Shown here piece after piece: positions 15,444 through 24,671 of a stretch of 64,000 nucleotides of DNA (its first letter is position 1; each line of letters opens with the position of its first letter). The stretch covers positions 1 through 64,000 of the forward strand of contig NZ_JACXYU010000016.1 in NCBI RefSeq assembly GCF_014779715.1, read 5' to 3'. Under the pieces are notes generated by a model. The model had not been told where the DNA came from. It searched no databases and saw only the letters and a list, made by a program, of their open reading frames with translations. This DNA is from Streptomyces chumphonensis. Lineage in GTDB: Bacteria > Actinomycetota > Actinomycetes > Streptomycetales > Streptomycetaceae. The position numbers and the translations under genes were made by a program.

Positions 15444-15975
15444 AAAGGCGACCACCTGGCCATGCACATTGGCACTGCTGACACTCGCAGGTTGCACAAT
15501 GATGCCTGACGGCAAAGCACAGCACGAGGAGACTGTCGAGACGAGCAGCGTCGCGCGTGTAGATGCACAGACCAAGGAGGTGTCGAGTCAACTCCTCGAC
15601 ATTATTGACGTATCTGGAAGAGTATCCGAGCCGGGACCCGGCGTCACTCAGTGCGACCAGAGTAGGAGCCGCGAGCGGTACTTCAGAATGAATCACTCCT
15701 GGAGTGTATCGAGTCAGGACACGGACCAACTGGGCAAAGCCATGCGACGCCTGCTCGACAAACTCCCGAAGCAGGGATGGGAAGTAGTCAGCTATGGCCC
15801 GAACAACAGCACCTCCAAGACTCTGACCCTCATCGCCGACCATCCAGCTAAGCGATTCGGCACGAACATCGAGTTCTGGGAAAGGCGCCCAGAGGGAAAG
15901 ACACCCGGTCTCTTGGTAACAGTTGTCTCAGGGTGTTATGCAGTCCCGGAGGGGGAGCACGTAGAGCACTACTGA
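15415..15975 (+). CDS. Putative lipoprotein, last gene of the DUF1023 cassette
   Basis: 186 aa with a lipoprotein signal: basic N-terminus (MTKSPLSMTRK), hydrophobic stretch and lipobox LAGC with Cys27. The mature part has paired Cys residues (TQCDQ and SGCYA) and a compact alpha/beta pattern such as AMRRLLDKLPKQGWEVVSYG. Similar small lipoproteins follow DUF1023 hydrolases elsewhere. Its GC content is far below the window average, roughly in the fifties by eye. The reading frame starts inside the hydrolase gene (29-bp overlap), so expression is linked. It may be a partner, anchor or immunity factor for the hydrolase; none of these is proven. Confidence 0.75.
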   Translation: MTKSPLSMTRKATTWPCTLALLTLAGCTMMPDGKAQHEETVETSSVARVDAQTKEVSSQLLDIIDVSGRVSEPGPGVTQCDQSRSRERYFRMNHSWSVSSQDTDQLGKAMRRLLDKLPKQGWEVVSYGPNNSTSKTLTLIADHPAKRFGTNIEFWERRPEGKTPGLLVTVVSGCYAVPEGEHVEHY

Positions 15976-16094
15976 AATTCATCACACGGACATCGGGCGA
16001 AGAAACTCGCCACCGAGTAATACGGACGAAAACGACCTGTACTGCCGCGTTTCCGCGTTGACGGATGGCGGATTTTCGGCCCGGGAGGGGCTGT

Positions 16095-16127
16095 GCGGGG
16101 CTCGGCACGGAGGGTGCGAGCCCCGCA
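16095..16127. terminator. Hairpin between the lipoprotein gene and ilvE (convergent)
   Basis: gcggggctcg at 16095-16104 pairs with cgagccccgc at 16117-16126, and the stem continues inward with a one-base bulge. It lies 14 bp beyond the ilvE stop and can serve both strands. Confidence 0.7.
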
Positions 16128-16140
16128 GCGCAGCGGCGGG

Positions 16141-17244
<1,104 letters not shown>

Positions 17245-17413
17245 GAGCGCGTCCTTCACTGTGGTGGTGTGGCGGACCGCGCGCGGTACGTGGACGTCCT
17301 AGCTTCTCCTCACACGGCGGCCCCACGTCCGATTATCGCGCGTGGGGCACCGGGTCAAGGACTCGGGTGCGGCGGCCCAGGGAACAGATGGTCGCACCCC
17401 GGCCGCCGCGGGG

Positions 17414-17445
17414 CACAGCGGCCGGGCGCGGAGCCCGGCGCTGTG
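17414..17445 (-). terminator. Terminator of leuB
   Basis: cacagcggccgggc at 17414-17427 pairs with gcccggcgctgtg at 17433-17445, with one bulged base. It sits 13 bp past the leuB stop on the minus strand. Confidence 0.7.
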
Positions 17446-17458
17446 GGAGGCGGCGGAC

Positions 17459-18502
17459 TCAGCCGGCTACTCGTGCGGCGATCGCGTCACCGATGGCGTC
17501 GGTGGAGCGCGGGGCCGCGCCGTCACGGGCGGAGAGGTCCGCGGTGACGGCTTCCTCGACGCGGGTGGCCTCGGCGTCGAGGCCGAGGTGGCGCAGGAGC
17601 AGGGCGACGGAGAGGATCGTCGCCGTGGGGTCGGCCTTTCCGCTGCCCGCGATGTCCGGGGCGGAACCGTGCACCGGCTCGAACATCGAGGGGAAGGCGC
17701 CCGTCGGGTTGACGTTGCCCGACGCGGCCAGGCCGATGCCGCCGGTGACGGCGGCGGCCAGGTCGGTGATGATGTCGCCGAAGAGGTTGTCGGTCACGAT
17801 GACGTCGAACCGCGCGGGGTCGTTGACCAGGAAGATCGTGGCGGCGTCGACGTGCAGGTAGTCCGTGGTGACGTCCGGGTACTCCTGGCCGACGCGCTCG
17901 AAGACGCGGGTCCACAGGGAGCCGGCGTGCACCAGGACGTTGTTCTTGTGCACCAGGGTGAGCTTCTTGCGCGGTCGCGCCTGGGCCCGCTCGTACGCGT
18001 CCCGGACGACGCGCTCGACGCCGTAGGCGGTGTTGACGCTGACCTCGGTGGCGACCTCGGCGGGCGTCCCCGTGCGCAGGCTGCCGCCGTTGCCGGTGTA
18101 GGGGCCTTCGGTGCCCTCGCGGACGACGACGAAGTCGATGTCCGGCCGGCCGGCGAGCGGCGTGGCGGTGTTCGGGAACAGCTTGGAGGGCCGCAGGTTC
18201 ACGAAGTGGTCGAAGGCGAAGCGCAGCTTGAGCAGCAGCCCCCGCTCCAGGACGCCGGAGGGAACGCTCGGGTCGCCGACGGCACCGAGCAGGATCGCGT
18301 CGTGCTGCCGCAACTGCTCCAGTTCCTCGTCGGGGAGCGTCTCGCCGGTGGCGTGCCAGCGGCCCGCACCGAAGTCGTACTCCTTGCTCTCCAGCTTGAC
18401 GTCCTGCGGGAGCACGGCGGTGAGGACCTTCAGGCCCTGCGAGACGACCTCCGGGCCGATGCCGTCGCCGGGGATCACTGCGAGATCAATGCTTCGCGCC
18501 AT
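17459..18502 (-). CDS. leuB: 3-isopropylmalate dehydrogenase
   Basis: 347-aa NAD-dependent beta-decarboxylating dehydrogenase, third step of leucine synthesis. Recognised by VIPGDGIGPEV near the N-terminus, the KNNVLVHAGSLW segment, VDAATIFLVNDPARFDVIV and NLFGDIITDLAAAVTGGIGL, which carries the metal-binding Asp residues, then EPVHGSAPDIAGSGKADPTA. Length is normal for the short actinobacterial type. Its ATG lies about 34 bp past a hairpin that ends the upstream 42-aa gene. Confidence 0.96.
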   Translation of the reverse strand: MARSIDLAVIPGDGIGPEVVSQGLKVLTAVLPQDVKLESKEYDFGAGRWHATGETLPDEELEQLRQHDAILLGAVGDPSVPSGVLERGLLLKLRFAFDHFVNLRPSKLFPNTATPLAGRPDIDFVVVREGTEGPYTGNGGSLRTGTPAEVATEVSVNTAYGVERVVRDAYERAQARPRKKLTLVHKNNVLVHAGSLWTRVFERVGQEYPDVTTDYLHVDAATIFLVNDPARFDVIVTDNLFGDIITDLAAAVTGGIGLAASGNVNPTGAFPSMFEPVHGSAPDIAGSGKADPTATILSVALLLRHLGLDAEATRVEEAVTADLSARDGAAPRSTDAIGDAIAARVAG

Positions 18503-18536
18503 GCGTCGGACCCTACTCCTGTCCCATTTCTCGACC

Positions 18537-18574
18537 GGGATTCGTCCACCATGCGGACGTGGTGGACGAACCCC
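18537..18574 (-). terminator. Terminator of the 42-aa gene, upstream of leuB
   Basis: A 15-bp stem between 18537-18551 and 18560-18574 with an 8-nt loop. The single mismatch on the plus strand becomes a G-U pair on the minus strand, favouring function behind the minus-strand 42-aa gene. Confidence 0.7.
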
Positions 18575-18628
18575 GGCCCCGGTCTGCCGCGTTCGGTCGA
18601 GGTGGTCGCGTTGGTCGCGTTCGCGGCG

Positions 18629-18757
18629 TCAGTGTCCGGTGGCGCCGCCGTTGTCCCGGCGGTCCAGGGCCCGCTGGAGGGCGGCGGCGGCGTTCTTGCG
18701 GGCCGCGTCGGCGGTGTGGTCGGCGCGGCGGGTACGGCGGCGGGCGGTGACGTCCAT
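18629..18757 (-). CDS. Small basic hypothetical protein (42 aa)
   Basis: ATG 18757 with gaaggag 7 nt ahead opens a 42-codon frame: MDVTARRRTRRADHTADAAR, then KNAAAALQRALDRRDNGGATGH and TGA. It is Arg- and Ala-rich, predicted helical, with no Cys and no membrane span. A good ribosome site, its own terminator (18537-18574) and a palindrome upstream (18932-18968) support a real gene. Similar small hydrophilic proteins are common in Streptomyces; function is unknown. Confidence 0.7.
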   Translation of the reverse strand: MDVTARRRTRRADHTADAARKNAAAALQRALDRRDNGGATGH

Positions 18758-18931
18758 GGTCAAGCTCCTTCAGGCAGGGGGACCCCGAGAAGAGACAACA
18801 GAAGCGCCGGTGAGGGGCGGGGGCGTTCCGCGCGGCAGGGGTGGCCTGCATCGGGCACGGGGCCTCATCCGCCGTTCGCTGATGGAGCGAGACGTTCGGC
18901 TGCTACCACGGTACGAGCAGACGGCTGTGAT

Positions 18932-18968
18932 GTCTCGCCAAATAGTTGGCCTTCCTACTATCTGAGAC
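18932..18968. promoter_or_regulatory. AT-rich palindrome, probable operator
   Basis: Nested inverted repeats: atagttgg at 18942-18949 against cctactat at 18954-18961 (7 of 8), flanked by gtctc at 18932-18936 and gagac at 18964-18968. It lies in the 242-bp stretch between the 42-aa gene and the HAD gene, upstream of the former. No adjacent regulator gene explains it. Confidence 0.5.
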
Positions 18969-18999
18969 GAAGACCACCCCGCAGCGGGAGCACAGCACG

Positions 19000-19716
19000 T
19001 CAGTGGGGCTGCCGGGGCTCGTGCGAAAGCAGCGTGCGCAGTGCCTGCTGTAGTTCGTGGAGGCCCTTGATGCACAGGACCCCTTCCGGGGCGTCCTGCC
19101 CGCGCCGGTCCAGCCAGACGCCGGCGAGTCCGGCGGCCACGGCGCCCTGTGCGTCCGTCGTCAACTGGTCACCGACGTAGACCACTTCATGGGGCGGGAG
19201 GTCCATCGCCGCGCATGCGGCGAGGAACGCCTCGGGGGCCGGTTTGGCGCAGCCGAGCTCGTCGGCGCACAGGAGGACCTCGAATCGGTCCCGGATGCCG
19301 AGCCTGCGCAGCTTGCGTTCCTGGTTGTGGGCGGAGGAGTTCGACAGGACACCGTGCCGGTAGCCGTCACGCAGCGCGTCCAGCGCGGGCAGGACGTCGG
19401 GGAACAGGCACCAGGCGGCCTCGTAGTGGGCGATGTACCGGTTGAACCAGGCATCGGCCTCGGCGTCGCTCATCTCGATGCCGAGGAATCCGCGTGCCCG
19501 GCCCCGGCGGTGGTCGTGAAAGCCGAGCTCACCGGCGAGGAACAGCGCGAACTGCTCCTCCATGACGGCCTGCCACCGCTCCAGGACCGGGGCGGGTGAC
19601 GCGTCGCCGTCCAGCAGGCCCTCCTCGGCGAGATGCCGGAGCACACCGGTGCGGTCGGCCCCCGTGTAGTCGAACAGCGTGTCGTCGACGTCCCACAGAA
19701 TCGCCCGAATCGCCAT
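19000..19716 (-). CDS. HAD family hydrolase
   Basis: 238-aa haloacid dehalogenase-type phosphatase. Motif I is DVDDT at residues 9-13 (nucleophile Asp9, acid Asp11), motif II is GVLSNSS, and motifs III/IV lie in GCAKPAPEAFL and VYVGDQLTTDAQGA. The small helical cap follows motif I. These features place it with the phosphoglycolate-phosphatase/YjjG-like soluble phosphatases. The substrate cannot be told; nucleotide or sugar phosphates are typical. It diverges from the BCCT transporter gene with 190 bp between. Confidence 0.88.
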   Translation of the reverse strand: MAIRAILWDVDDTLFDYTGADRTGVLRHLAEEGLLDGDASPAPVLERWQAVMEEQFALFLAGELGFHDHRRGRARGFLGIEMSDAEADAWFNRYIAHYEAAWCLFPDVLPALDALRDGYRHGVLSNSSAHNQERKLRRLGIRDRFEVLLCADELGCAKPAPEAFLAACAAMDLPPHEVVYVGDQLTTDAQGAVAAGLAGVWLDRRGQDAPEGVLCIKGLHELQQALRTLLSHEPRQPH

Positions 19717-19906
19717 GCGGCCACCCTAAGCGCCGGGCGGCGGGTTACGCCGTCTGCACGCGCGCCGACGTGCGGCGCGGGGGGCCGCCTGTCTACGTTG
19801 GGTGGCGCAGTGGTGACGCCGGGCGACCGGCCGTGCGGACGGTGGACACGCCGCCGCCCGGCCCGCCGGGCGCACCACCGATCACCGTGCACCAGAGGGG
19901 TGAGAC

Positions 19907-22033
19907 GTGTCGACCGACGAACCGAGCGGTACCGCCACCGCGCCACCGGACCACGCGGCAGCGCCGCATCCCGGGGAGGGCCGGCTCAAGCGCGTCGTGT
20001 TCCTCGGGTCGTCCCTGCTGATCCTCGCCGTCTCGATCTGGGCGATGATCACCCCGGAGGGGGCCGAGGACACCATCGGGGTGATGGTGGAGTGGATCTC
20101 CGACGGCTTCGGCTGGTACTACTTCCTCGCCGCCACGCTCTACCTGCTGTTCGTGGTCTACGTCGCCGTCTCCCGGTACGGCAACATCAAGCTCGGCCCC
20201 AAGCACTCACGGCCCGACTACGGCCTGTTCGCCTGGGCGGCCATGCTCTTCGCCGCCGGCATCGGCATCGACCTGATGTTCTTCTCCGTCAGCGGCCCGG
20301 TCAGCCACTACCTCGCGCCGCCGGAGGGGGACGCGCAGACGGTCGAGGCCGCGCGCCAGGCCGTGGTGTGGACCCTGTTCCACTACGGCATCACCGGCTG
20401 GGCCATGTACGCGCTCATGGGCATGGCCCTCGGCTACTTCGCGTTCCGCTACCGCCTGCCGCTGGCCATCCGCTCGGCGCTGTACCCGATCATCGGCCGC
20501 CGCATCTACGGACGGATCGGTGACACCGTCGACCTCGCGGCGATCATCGGGACGGTCTTCGGCATCTCCGTGTCGCTCGGTATCGGCGTCGTCCAGCTGA
20601 ACTACGGGCTGAACTACCTGTTCGACGTGCCGGAGGGGACGGCCGCCCAGGTCGCTCTGATCGCCGTCGCCGTACTCATGGCGACGGTCTCCGCCGTGGC
20701 GGGTGTCGACCGCGGCATCCGCCGCCTCTCCCAGCTCAACGTGCTGCTGGCCATCCTGCTGATGGGTTACATCCTGTTCGCCAGCAGCCCGATCCGGCTG
20801 CTGAACAGCCTCATCCTCAACATCGGCGACTACGTCAGCCGCTTCCCGTCGATGACGCTGAACACCTTCGCCTACGACCAGCCCACCGAGTGGCTCAACA
20901 GCTGGACCCTGTTCTTCTGGGCCTGGTGGGTGGCCTGGGCGCCGTTCGTCGGCATGTTCCTGGCCCGGATCTCCAAGGGCCGCACGATCCGGCAGTTCGT
21001 GGCGGCCACACTGATCATCCCGTTCCTGTTCACGCTGACCTTCCTGTCGGTGTTCGGCAACAGTGCGCTGTTCCTCGTCCGGGACGGTGACGAGGCGTTC
21101 GGCGAGACCGCGATGAACCTGCCCGAGCAGGGCTTCTACGGGCTGCTCGACCAGTATCCGGGGGCGCTGTTCAGCGCTGGGCTGGCCACGATCGTCGGTC
21201 TGCTGCTCTACGTCACCTCGGCCGACTCCGGCGCGCTGGTGATCGGCAACCTCAGTTCGCACCTGCGCACGCCCCTCACGGACGCCGTGCCGTGGCTGCG
21301 CATCTTCTGGGCGGCGGCCACCGGCCTGCTCACCCTGGCGATGCTCCTCGTCGGCGGGGTCGACGCGCTCACCAACGCGACGATCATCATGGGGCTACCG
21401 TTCTCGTTCGTGATGTTCCTCATCATCGCCGGGCTCTACAAGGCCCTCCGGCTGGAACGCATGCGCGAGGAGGCTCTCCTGACGAGTCTGCCCTCCTCCC
21501 TCTCCGGCCGGATGACGCACCGCACCGCCCCCGAGTGGACGTGGCGGCAGCGACTCGCCCGGACCATGTCGTACCCCGGCAAGCACAGCGCCGCGCGCTT
21601 CGTGGACGAGGTGTGCAGGCCGGCGTTCCAGGAGGTCGCCGGGGAGTTGCGCCGCAGGGACGTCGAGGCGACGGTCACCGAGGAGATGGACGAGGAGCTG
21701 AACCTCCCCCACGTCGGCCTTCAGGTGCCCATCGGTGAGCGGGAGGAGTTCGTCTACCGTGTGTGGCCCATCGAGACGGCCACCCCCGCGTTCGCCACCC
21801 GCTCGGTCACGGCCCACGACACCTACGTGCGCTTCGAGGTGCAGCTCGCCGAGGGCAGCCAGGGCTACGACGTGATGGGGTACAGCAAGGAACAGCTCAT
21901 CGCCAACATCCTCGACCAGTACGAGCGGCACCTGGAGTTCCTGCGCATGCACCGCGAGGCCGCCGCCCGCTCGGCCCTGCCCGACCACCGCCCCGACATC
22001 GCCGAGGTCCACCTGCCCGAGGACGAGCGCTGA
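19907..22033 (+). CDS. betT: BCCT family betaine/choline/carnitine transporter
   Basis: 708-aa secondary transporter with about 12 membrane segments between residues ~25 and ~510, then a ~200-residue cytoplasmic C-terminal domain as in BetT. The glycine-rich helix is MLFAAGIGIDLMFFSVSGPV and the Trp-rich signature is WTLFFWAWWVAWAPFVGMFL followed by RISKGRTIRQF. The long C-terminus (EEMDEELNLPHVGLQVPIGE) is typical of choline importers whose activity is osmotically tuned. GTG 19907 follows aggggtga. It stands alone with its own terminator. The substrate is not fixed by sequence; choline or glycine betaine is most likely. Confidence 0.92.
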   Translation: MSTDEPSGTATAPPDHAAAPHPGEGRLKRVVFLGSSLLILAVSIWAMITPEGAEDTIGVMVEWISDGFGWYYFLAATLYLLFVVYVAVSRYGNIKLGPKHSRPDYGLFAWAAMLFAAGIGIDLMFFSVSGPVSHYLAPPEGDAQTVEAARQAVVWTLFHYGITGWAMYALMGMALGYFAFRYRLPLAIRSALYPIIGRRIYGRIGDTVDLAAIIGTVFGISVSLGIGVVQLNYGLNYLFDVPEGTAAQVALIAVAVLMATVSAVAGVDRGIRRLSQLNVLLAILLMGYILFASSPIRLLNSLILNIGDYVSRFPSMTLNTFAYDQPTEWLNSWTLFFWAWWVAWAPFVGMFLARISKGRTIRQFVAATLIIPFLFTLTFLSVFGNSALFLVRDGDEAFGETAMNLPEQGFYGLLDQYPGALFSAGLATIVGLLLYVTSADSGALVIGNLSSHLRTPLTDAVPWLRIFWAAATGLLTLAMLLVGGVDALTNATIIMGLPFSFVMFLIIAGLYKALRLERMREEALLTSLPSSLSGRMTHRTAPEWTWRQRLARTMSYPGKHSAARFVDEVCRPAFQEVAGELRRRDVEATVTEEMDEELNLPHVGLQVPIGEREEFVYRVWPIETATPAFATRSVTAHDTYVRFEVQLAEGSQGYDVMGYSKEQLIANILDQYERHLEFLRMHREAAARSALPDHRPDIAEVHLPEDER

Positions 22034-22057
22034 GCCGTCCGCTCTTGCGTCCGCGCC

Positions 22058-22091
22058 GCCCCGCCTGCCCGACGCGTCCGGCAGGCGGGGC
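22058..22091 (+). terminator. Terminator of the BCCT transporter gene
   Basis: gccccgcctgcc at 22058-22069 is perfectly complementary to ggcaggcggggc at 22080-22091 with a 10-nt loop, 25 bp past the stop codon. Confidence 0.8.
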
Positions 22092-22147
22092 GCGTCTTCC
22101 GGATTCCGAGGTGCGCCGGACGCGGAATCGTGGTCGGATGCCGGGTT

Positions 22148-22633
22148 GTGGAATCCATCGACTACGGGCTCACCGACCGGCGGGGGCGCGCCGTCGCCCT
22201 GCATGAGGTGGGCGACGACAACTGGCGGGCGGTCGCCGACATCGCCCCGAAGGACGAGCAGCGGGCGTTCGTCGCGGCGCTCGGCGCCCGCTACCTGCTG
22301 CTGTCCCAGCGCGAGGACGAGTGGCACTCGCTCGCCGTCTGCGCGGACGGCGTCGTCGTCGGGCACGTGATGTGGGGCTTCGACCCGGCGGACGGCGCGC
22401 ACTGGATCGGCGGTGTCCTCGTGGACGCCGACCACCAGGGCCAGGGCATCGGCCGCGCCGCCGTCCGCACGCTGACGCGGTGGCTCGGGGAGCAGCCGGA
22501 GTGCCGGGAGCTGCGGCTCTCCTACCACCCCGCCAACCAGGCCTCCGCCCGCCTCTTCGAGTCCCTGGGCTTCACTCCCACGGGTGACCAGGAGGACGAG
22601 GAGATCGTCGCCGCGCTGCCGGTCCGCCCCTGA
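22148..22633 (+). CDS. GNAT family N-acetyltransferase
   Basis: About 161 aa with the acetyl-CoA loop in VDADHQGQGIGRAAVRTLTR and the late LSYHPANQASARLFESLGF helix-strand typical of GNAT enzymes. The N-terminal VALHEVGDDNWRAVADI resembles SpeG/RimI-like small-molecule acetyltransferases. GTG 22148 (VESIDYGL) is my choice; an in-frame GTG at 22130 would add six residues. Its terminator, with a UUCG loop, is shared with the convergent gene. The substrate is unknown. Confidence 0.85.
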   Translation: MESIDYGLTDRRGRAVALHEVGDDNWRAVADIAPKDEQRAFVAALGARYLLLSQREDEWHSLAVCADGVVVGHVMWGFDPADGAHWIGGVLVDADHQGQGIGRAAVRTLTRWLGEQPECRELRLSYHPANQASARLFESLGFTPTGDQEDEEIVAALPVRP

Positions 22634-22676
22634 GTGACGGGCCGAGCGGGTCTCGGCTGGCGCGTGTCCGGTGACG

Positions 22677-22702
22677 ATGCCGCTCCCTTCGGGGAGCGGT
22701 GT
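22677..22702. terminator. UUCG-capped bidirectional terminator
   Basis: ccgctccc at 22680-22687 and gggagcgg at 22692-22699 enclose a TTCG loop, extended by wobble and A-T pairs on each side. It lies between convergent gene ends (stops at 22633 and 22739). Confidence 0.8.
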
Positions 22703-22738
22703 GCTTCCGGACCGGCGCTCGTGCGGGCCGCAGCGCCC

Positions 22739-23221
22739 CTACGCCGCGCGCACCGGAACCCGGCAGCGCACCTGCTTGCCGATCGCCGAGTTGCGCACGT
22801 GCCAGCCCGGAGCGAGCAGGTCCAGAAGGCCGAGACCCCGTCCCCCTTCGGCGACCGCGCTGTCCAGCGGCGTCGCCGCGCGCTCGGGCAGCAGACCGGG
22901 GTCCGGGTCGTGCACGTTCACCGCGAGGCCGAAGGAGGTGGCGTACACCTCGACGACGAGCGGCACCCGGTCCCCACAGGCCCGGACCGCGTTCCCGACC
23001 AGTTCCGACACCACGAGCTGCGCGCTCTCCACGGCCTCCGCACCGACGTCGCGGCCGGCCAGGGCGTCGCGGGTGAGGCGACGCAGGCTGCGCAACGTCT
23101 CGGGGGACGCGCAGAAGTGCGCCACGAACCCGTCGACCCGCCGCCGCACATAACAGCCGGGAGCGTGGAGGGCCCCGGCGTCGGGGGGCGGGAGGGGAAT
23201 GCCGCTTCGATCGGAAAGCAT
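22739..23221 (-). CDS. ATP-binding protein, RsbW-like anti-sigma-type HATPase
   Basis: 160-aa stand-alone HATPase domain. N-box ELVGNAVRACG is at about 73-83, with NVHDPDPGLLP and G-box GGRGLGLLDLL near 125-135. The ATG at 23221 follows ggag by 6 nt. Such proteins accompany XRE/DUF397 pairs in Streptomyces and are thought to be anti-sigma factors or regulatory kinases without a His-phosphotransfer domain. It diverges from the XRE gene across a large perfect palindrome (23324-23357), suggesting joint control. Confidence 0.88.
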   Translation of the reverse strand: MLSDRSGIPLPPPDAGALHAPGCYVRRRVDGFVAHFCASPETLRSLRRLTRDALAGRDVGAEAVESAQLVVSELVGNAVRACGDRVPLVVEVYATSFGLAVNVHDPDPGLLPERAATPLDSAVAEGGRGLGLLDLLAPGWHVRNSAIGKQVRCRVPVRAA

Positions 23222-23323
23222 CGCGTCTCCTCATGAGGGGGCGGGCGCTGGCCGGGTCCGGTCGGCGCGAGCCGGTCAGCTGAGCTGTCGGCGGTGAGAG
23301 CATCACTCACAGGCAGATGTTTT

Positions 23324-23357
23324 CTCCATCGGGTAGAAAGTTTTCTACCCGATGGAG
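23324..23357. promoter_or_regulatory. 34-bp palindrome between the HATPase and XRE genes
   Basis: ctccatcgggtagaaa at 23324-23339 and tttctacccgatggag at 23342-23357 are exact reverse complements around 2 nt. It sits 54 bp before the XRE start and 103 bp from the HATPase start. No T-tract follows on either strand, so an operator is more likely than a terminator. Confidence 0.7.
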
Positions 23358-23411
23358 TGAACGGACCTCCGCGTAGCCATCGGGGCTGCTTCTGGCTGAC
23401 ACACTCCCCGC

Positions 23412-24278
23412 ATGCCCAACTCACCCGTCGTTCCGACCATCAGGCGCAGGCGCCTCGGCGCCACCCTCCGACGGCTGCGCCACGAAGCCGGTCTGACGCT
23501 CGAAGCGGCCGCCGCCGCGATGGGATGGAAGGCACCGAAGCTTTCGAAGATCGAGAGCGCCCATCAGTCCATCCGGGCGAACGACGTGACAGCTCTCCTG
23601 GCCGTGTACGGCGTTGCCGACGCGGCTGTTGAGGCCGCCCTGGAGAACCTGGCCCGGGATGCCGGAAAGAAGGGGTGGTGGCAGACCTACAGCGGCCTCG
23701 CCTCGCCCGCCTACGCCGACCACATCGCGCTGGAGACCGACGCGGAGGCCATCCACGCCTGGTCACCGCTGCTTGTGCCCGGTCTGTTGCAGACGGCCGC
23801 CTACGCACGGGAAACCATCACCGGGGCGACCACCACGCGCAGTACCGAGGAGGTGACGGGCCTGGTCGAGGTCAGGATGGCGCGTCAGGCCGTGCTGTCA
23901 CGGCCCGGACGAGTACCCGAGTTCTGGGCAGTAATCCACGAAGCGGCACTTCACCAGCGCTTCGCCGTCCGCCCCACCACGATGCGCGACCAACTGCGGC
24001 GTCTGCGGGAAGTCTGCGAGATGCCCAACGTCACGGTGCAGTTGATGGCGCTGGACTCCACGCCCCACCCGGGACTCGTCGGCGGATACACCCTCACGCA
24101 CTTTCCCCACCCCATGCCGCCCATCGCCCTCTTGGAAAACCTGAGCGGTGCCACTTACGTTGAGGGAGACGACGCGGCACCCTTCACCAAGGCTTTGGAG
24201 CGCATCCGGGCTGCGGCCCTGCCGGTGGAGGACTCGCTCGCACGGATCATGGAGATGGAAGAGAGCCACAGGACGTGA
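23412..24278 (+). CDS. XRE-type regulator with DUF5753 domain
   Basis: 288 aa. The helix-turn-helix is at about residues 14-65 (LRRLRHEAGLTLEAAAAAMG, WKAPKLSKIESAHQSIRAND), followed by the long DUF5753 domain (LVPGLLQTAAYARETI, RMARQAVLSRPGR-like segment, VTVQLMALDSTPHPGLVGGY, VYVEGD-like TYVEGDDAAPF). This is the DNA-binding half of a very common Streptomyces two-gene module whose partner is the small DUF397 protein next door, which overlaps it by 4 nt (GTGA). In studied pairs the XRE protein controls development and the small protein modulates it. Its binding site is probably the palindrome just upstream. Confidence 0.92.
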   Translation: MPNSPVVPTIRRRRLGATLRRLRHEAGLTLEAAAAAMGWKAPKLSKIESAHQSIRANDVTALLAVYGVADAAVEAALENLARDAGKKGWWQTYSGLASPAYADHIALETDAEAIHAWSPLLVPGLLQTAAYARETITGATTTRSTEEVTGLVEVRMARQAVLSRPGRVPEFWAVIHEAALHQRFAVRPTTMRDQLRRLREVCEMPNVTVQLMALDSTPHPGLVGGYTLTHFPHPMPPIALLENLSGATYVEGDDAAPFTKALERIRAAALPVEDSLARIMEMEESHRT

Positions 24279-24496
24279 CGGACGTGAAGGCGCGGCTGTA
24301 CACGCACGATCTCACCGGCGCGATATGGCGAAAGGCTTCTGCCAGCGGCCCGGAACACGACTGCGTGGAGGTGGCGGAGCTGCCGGAGGGGGCGCGGGCG
24401 GTGCGGGACTCCAAGAACCCCGAGCGGGAGCCGCTGCGGTTCACCGCCTCCGAGTGGGCCGCGTTCCGGCAGGGAGTCATAGCCGGAGAACTGTGA
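24275..24496 (+). CDS. DUF397 domain small protein
   Basis: 73 aa from GTG 24275. The conserved pattern is present: IWRKASASGPEHDCVEVAEL, then AVRDSKNPEREPLRFTASEW and AAFRQGVIAGEL. DUF397 proteins pair with DUF5753 XRE regulators (WhiJ-type modules), and the 4-nt overlap here enforces co-translation. No catalytic function is expected. Confidence 0.92.
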   Translation: MTDVKARLYTHDLTGAIWRKASASGPEHDCVEVAELPEGARAVRDSKNPEREPLRFTASEWAAFRQGVIAGEL

Positions 24497-24612
24497 CCCG
24501 CTACGACCAGGCCGGACGGGAGGCTAACCACCGGTCGACGGCGGCGTCCATGGCCTCTTGGCCGAAGTCCGCCGCCGCGCTCGAGAAGTCCTGCTCGAAG
24601 CCCTGCGGCAGG

Positions 24613-24652
24613 CGAGGCCCGGCGCCGCCGTGGGGCGCGGGGCCGGGCCTCG
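24613..24652 (-). terminator. Terminator of pruA
   Basis: cgaggcccggc at 24613-24623 pairs exactly with gccgggcctcg at 24642-24652, 20 bp past the pruA stop on the minus strand. It may also end the DUF397 transcript. Confidence 0.7.
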
Positions 24653-24671
24653 TCGGTGCCGGGGGCCGGGG

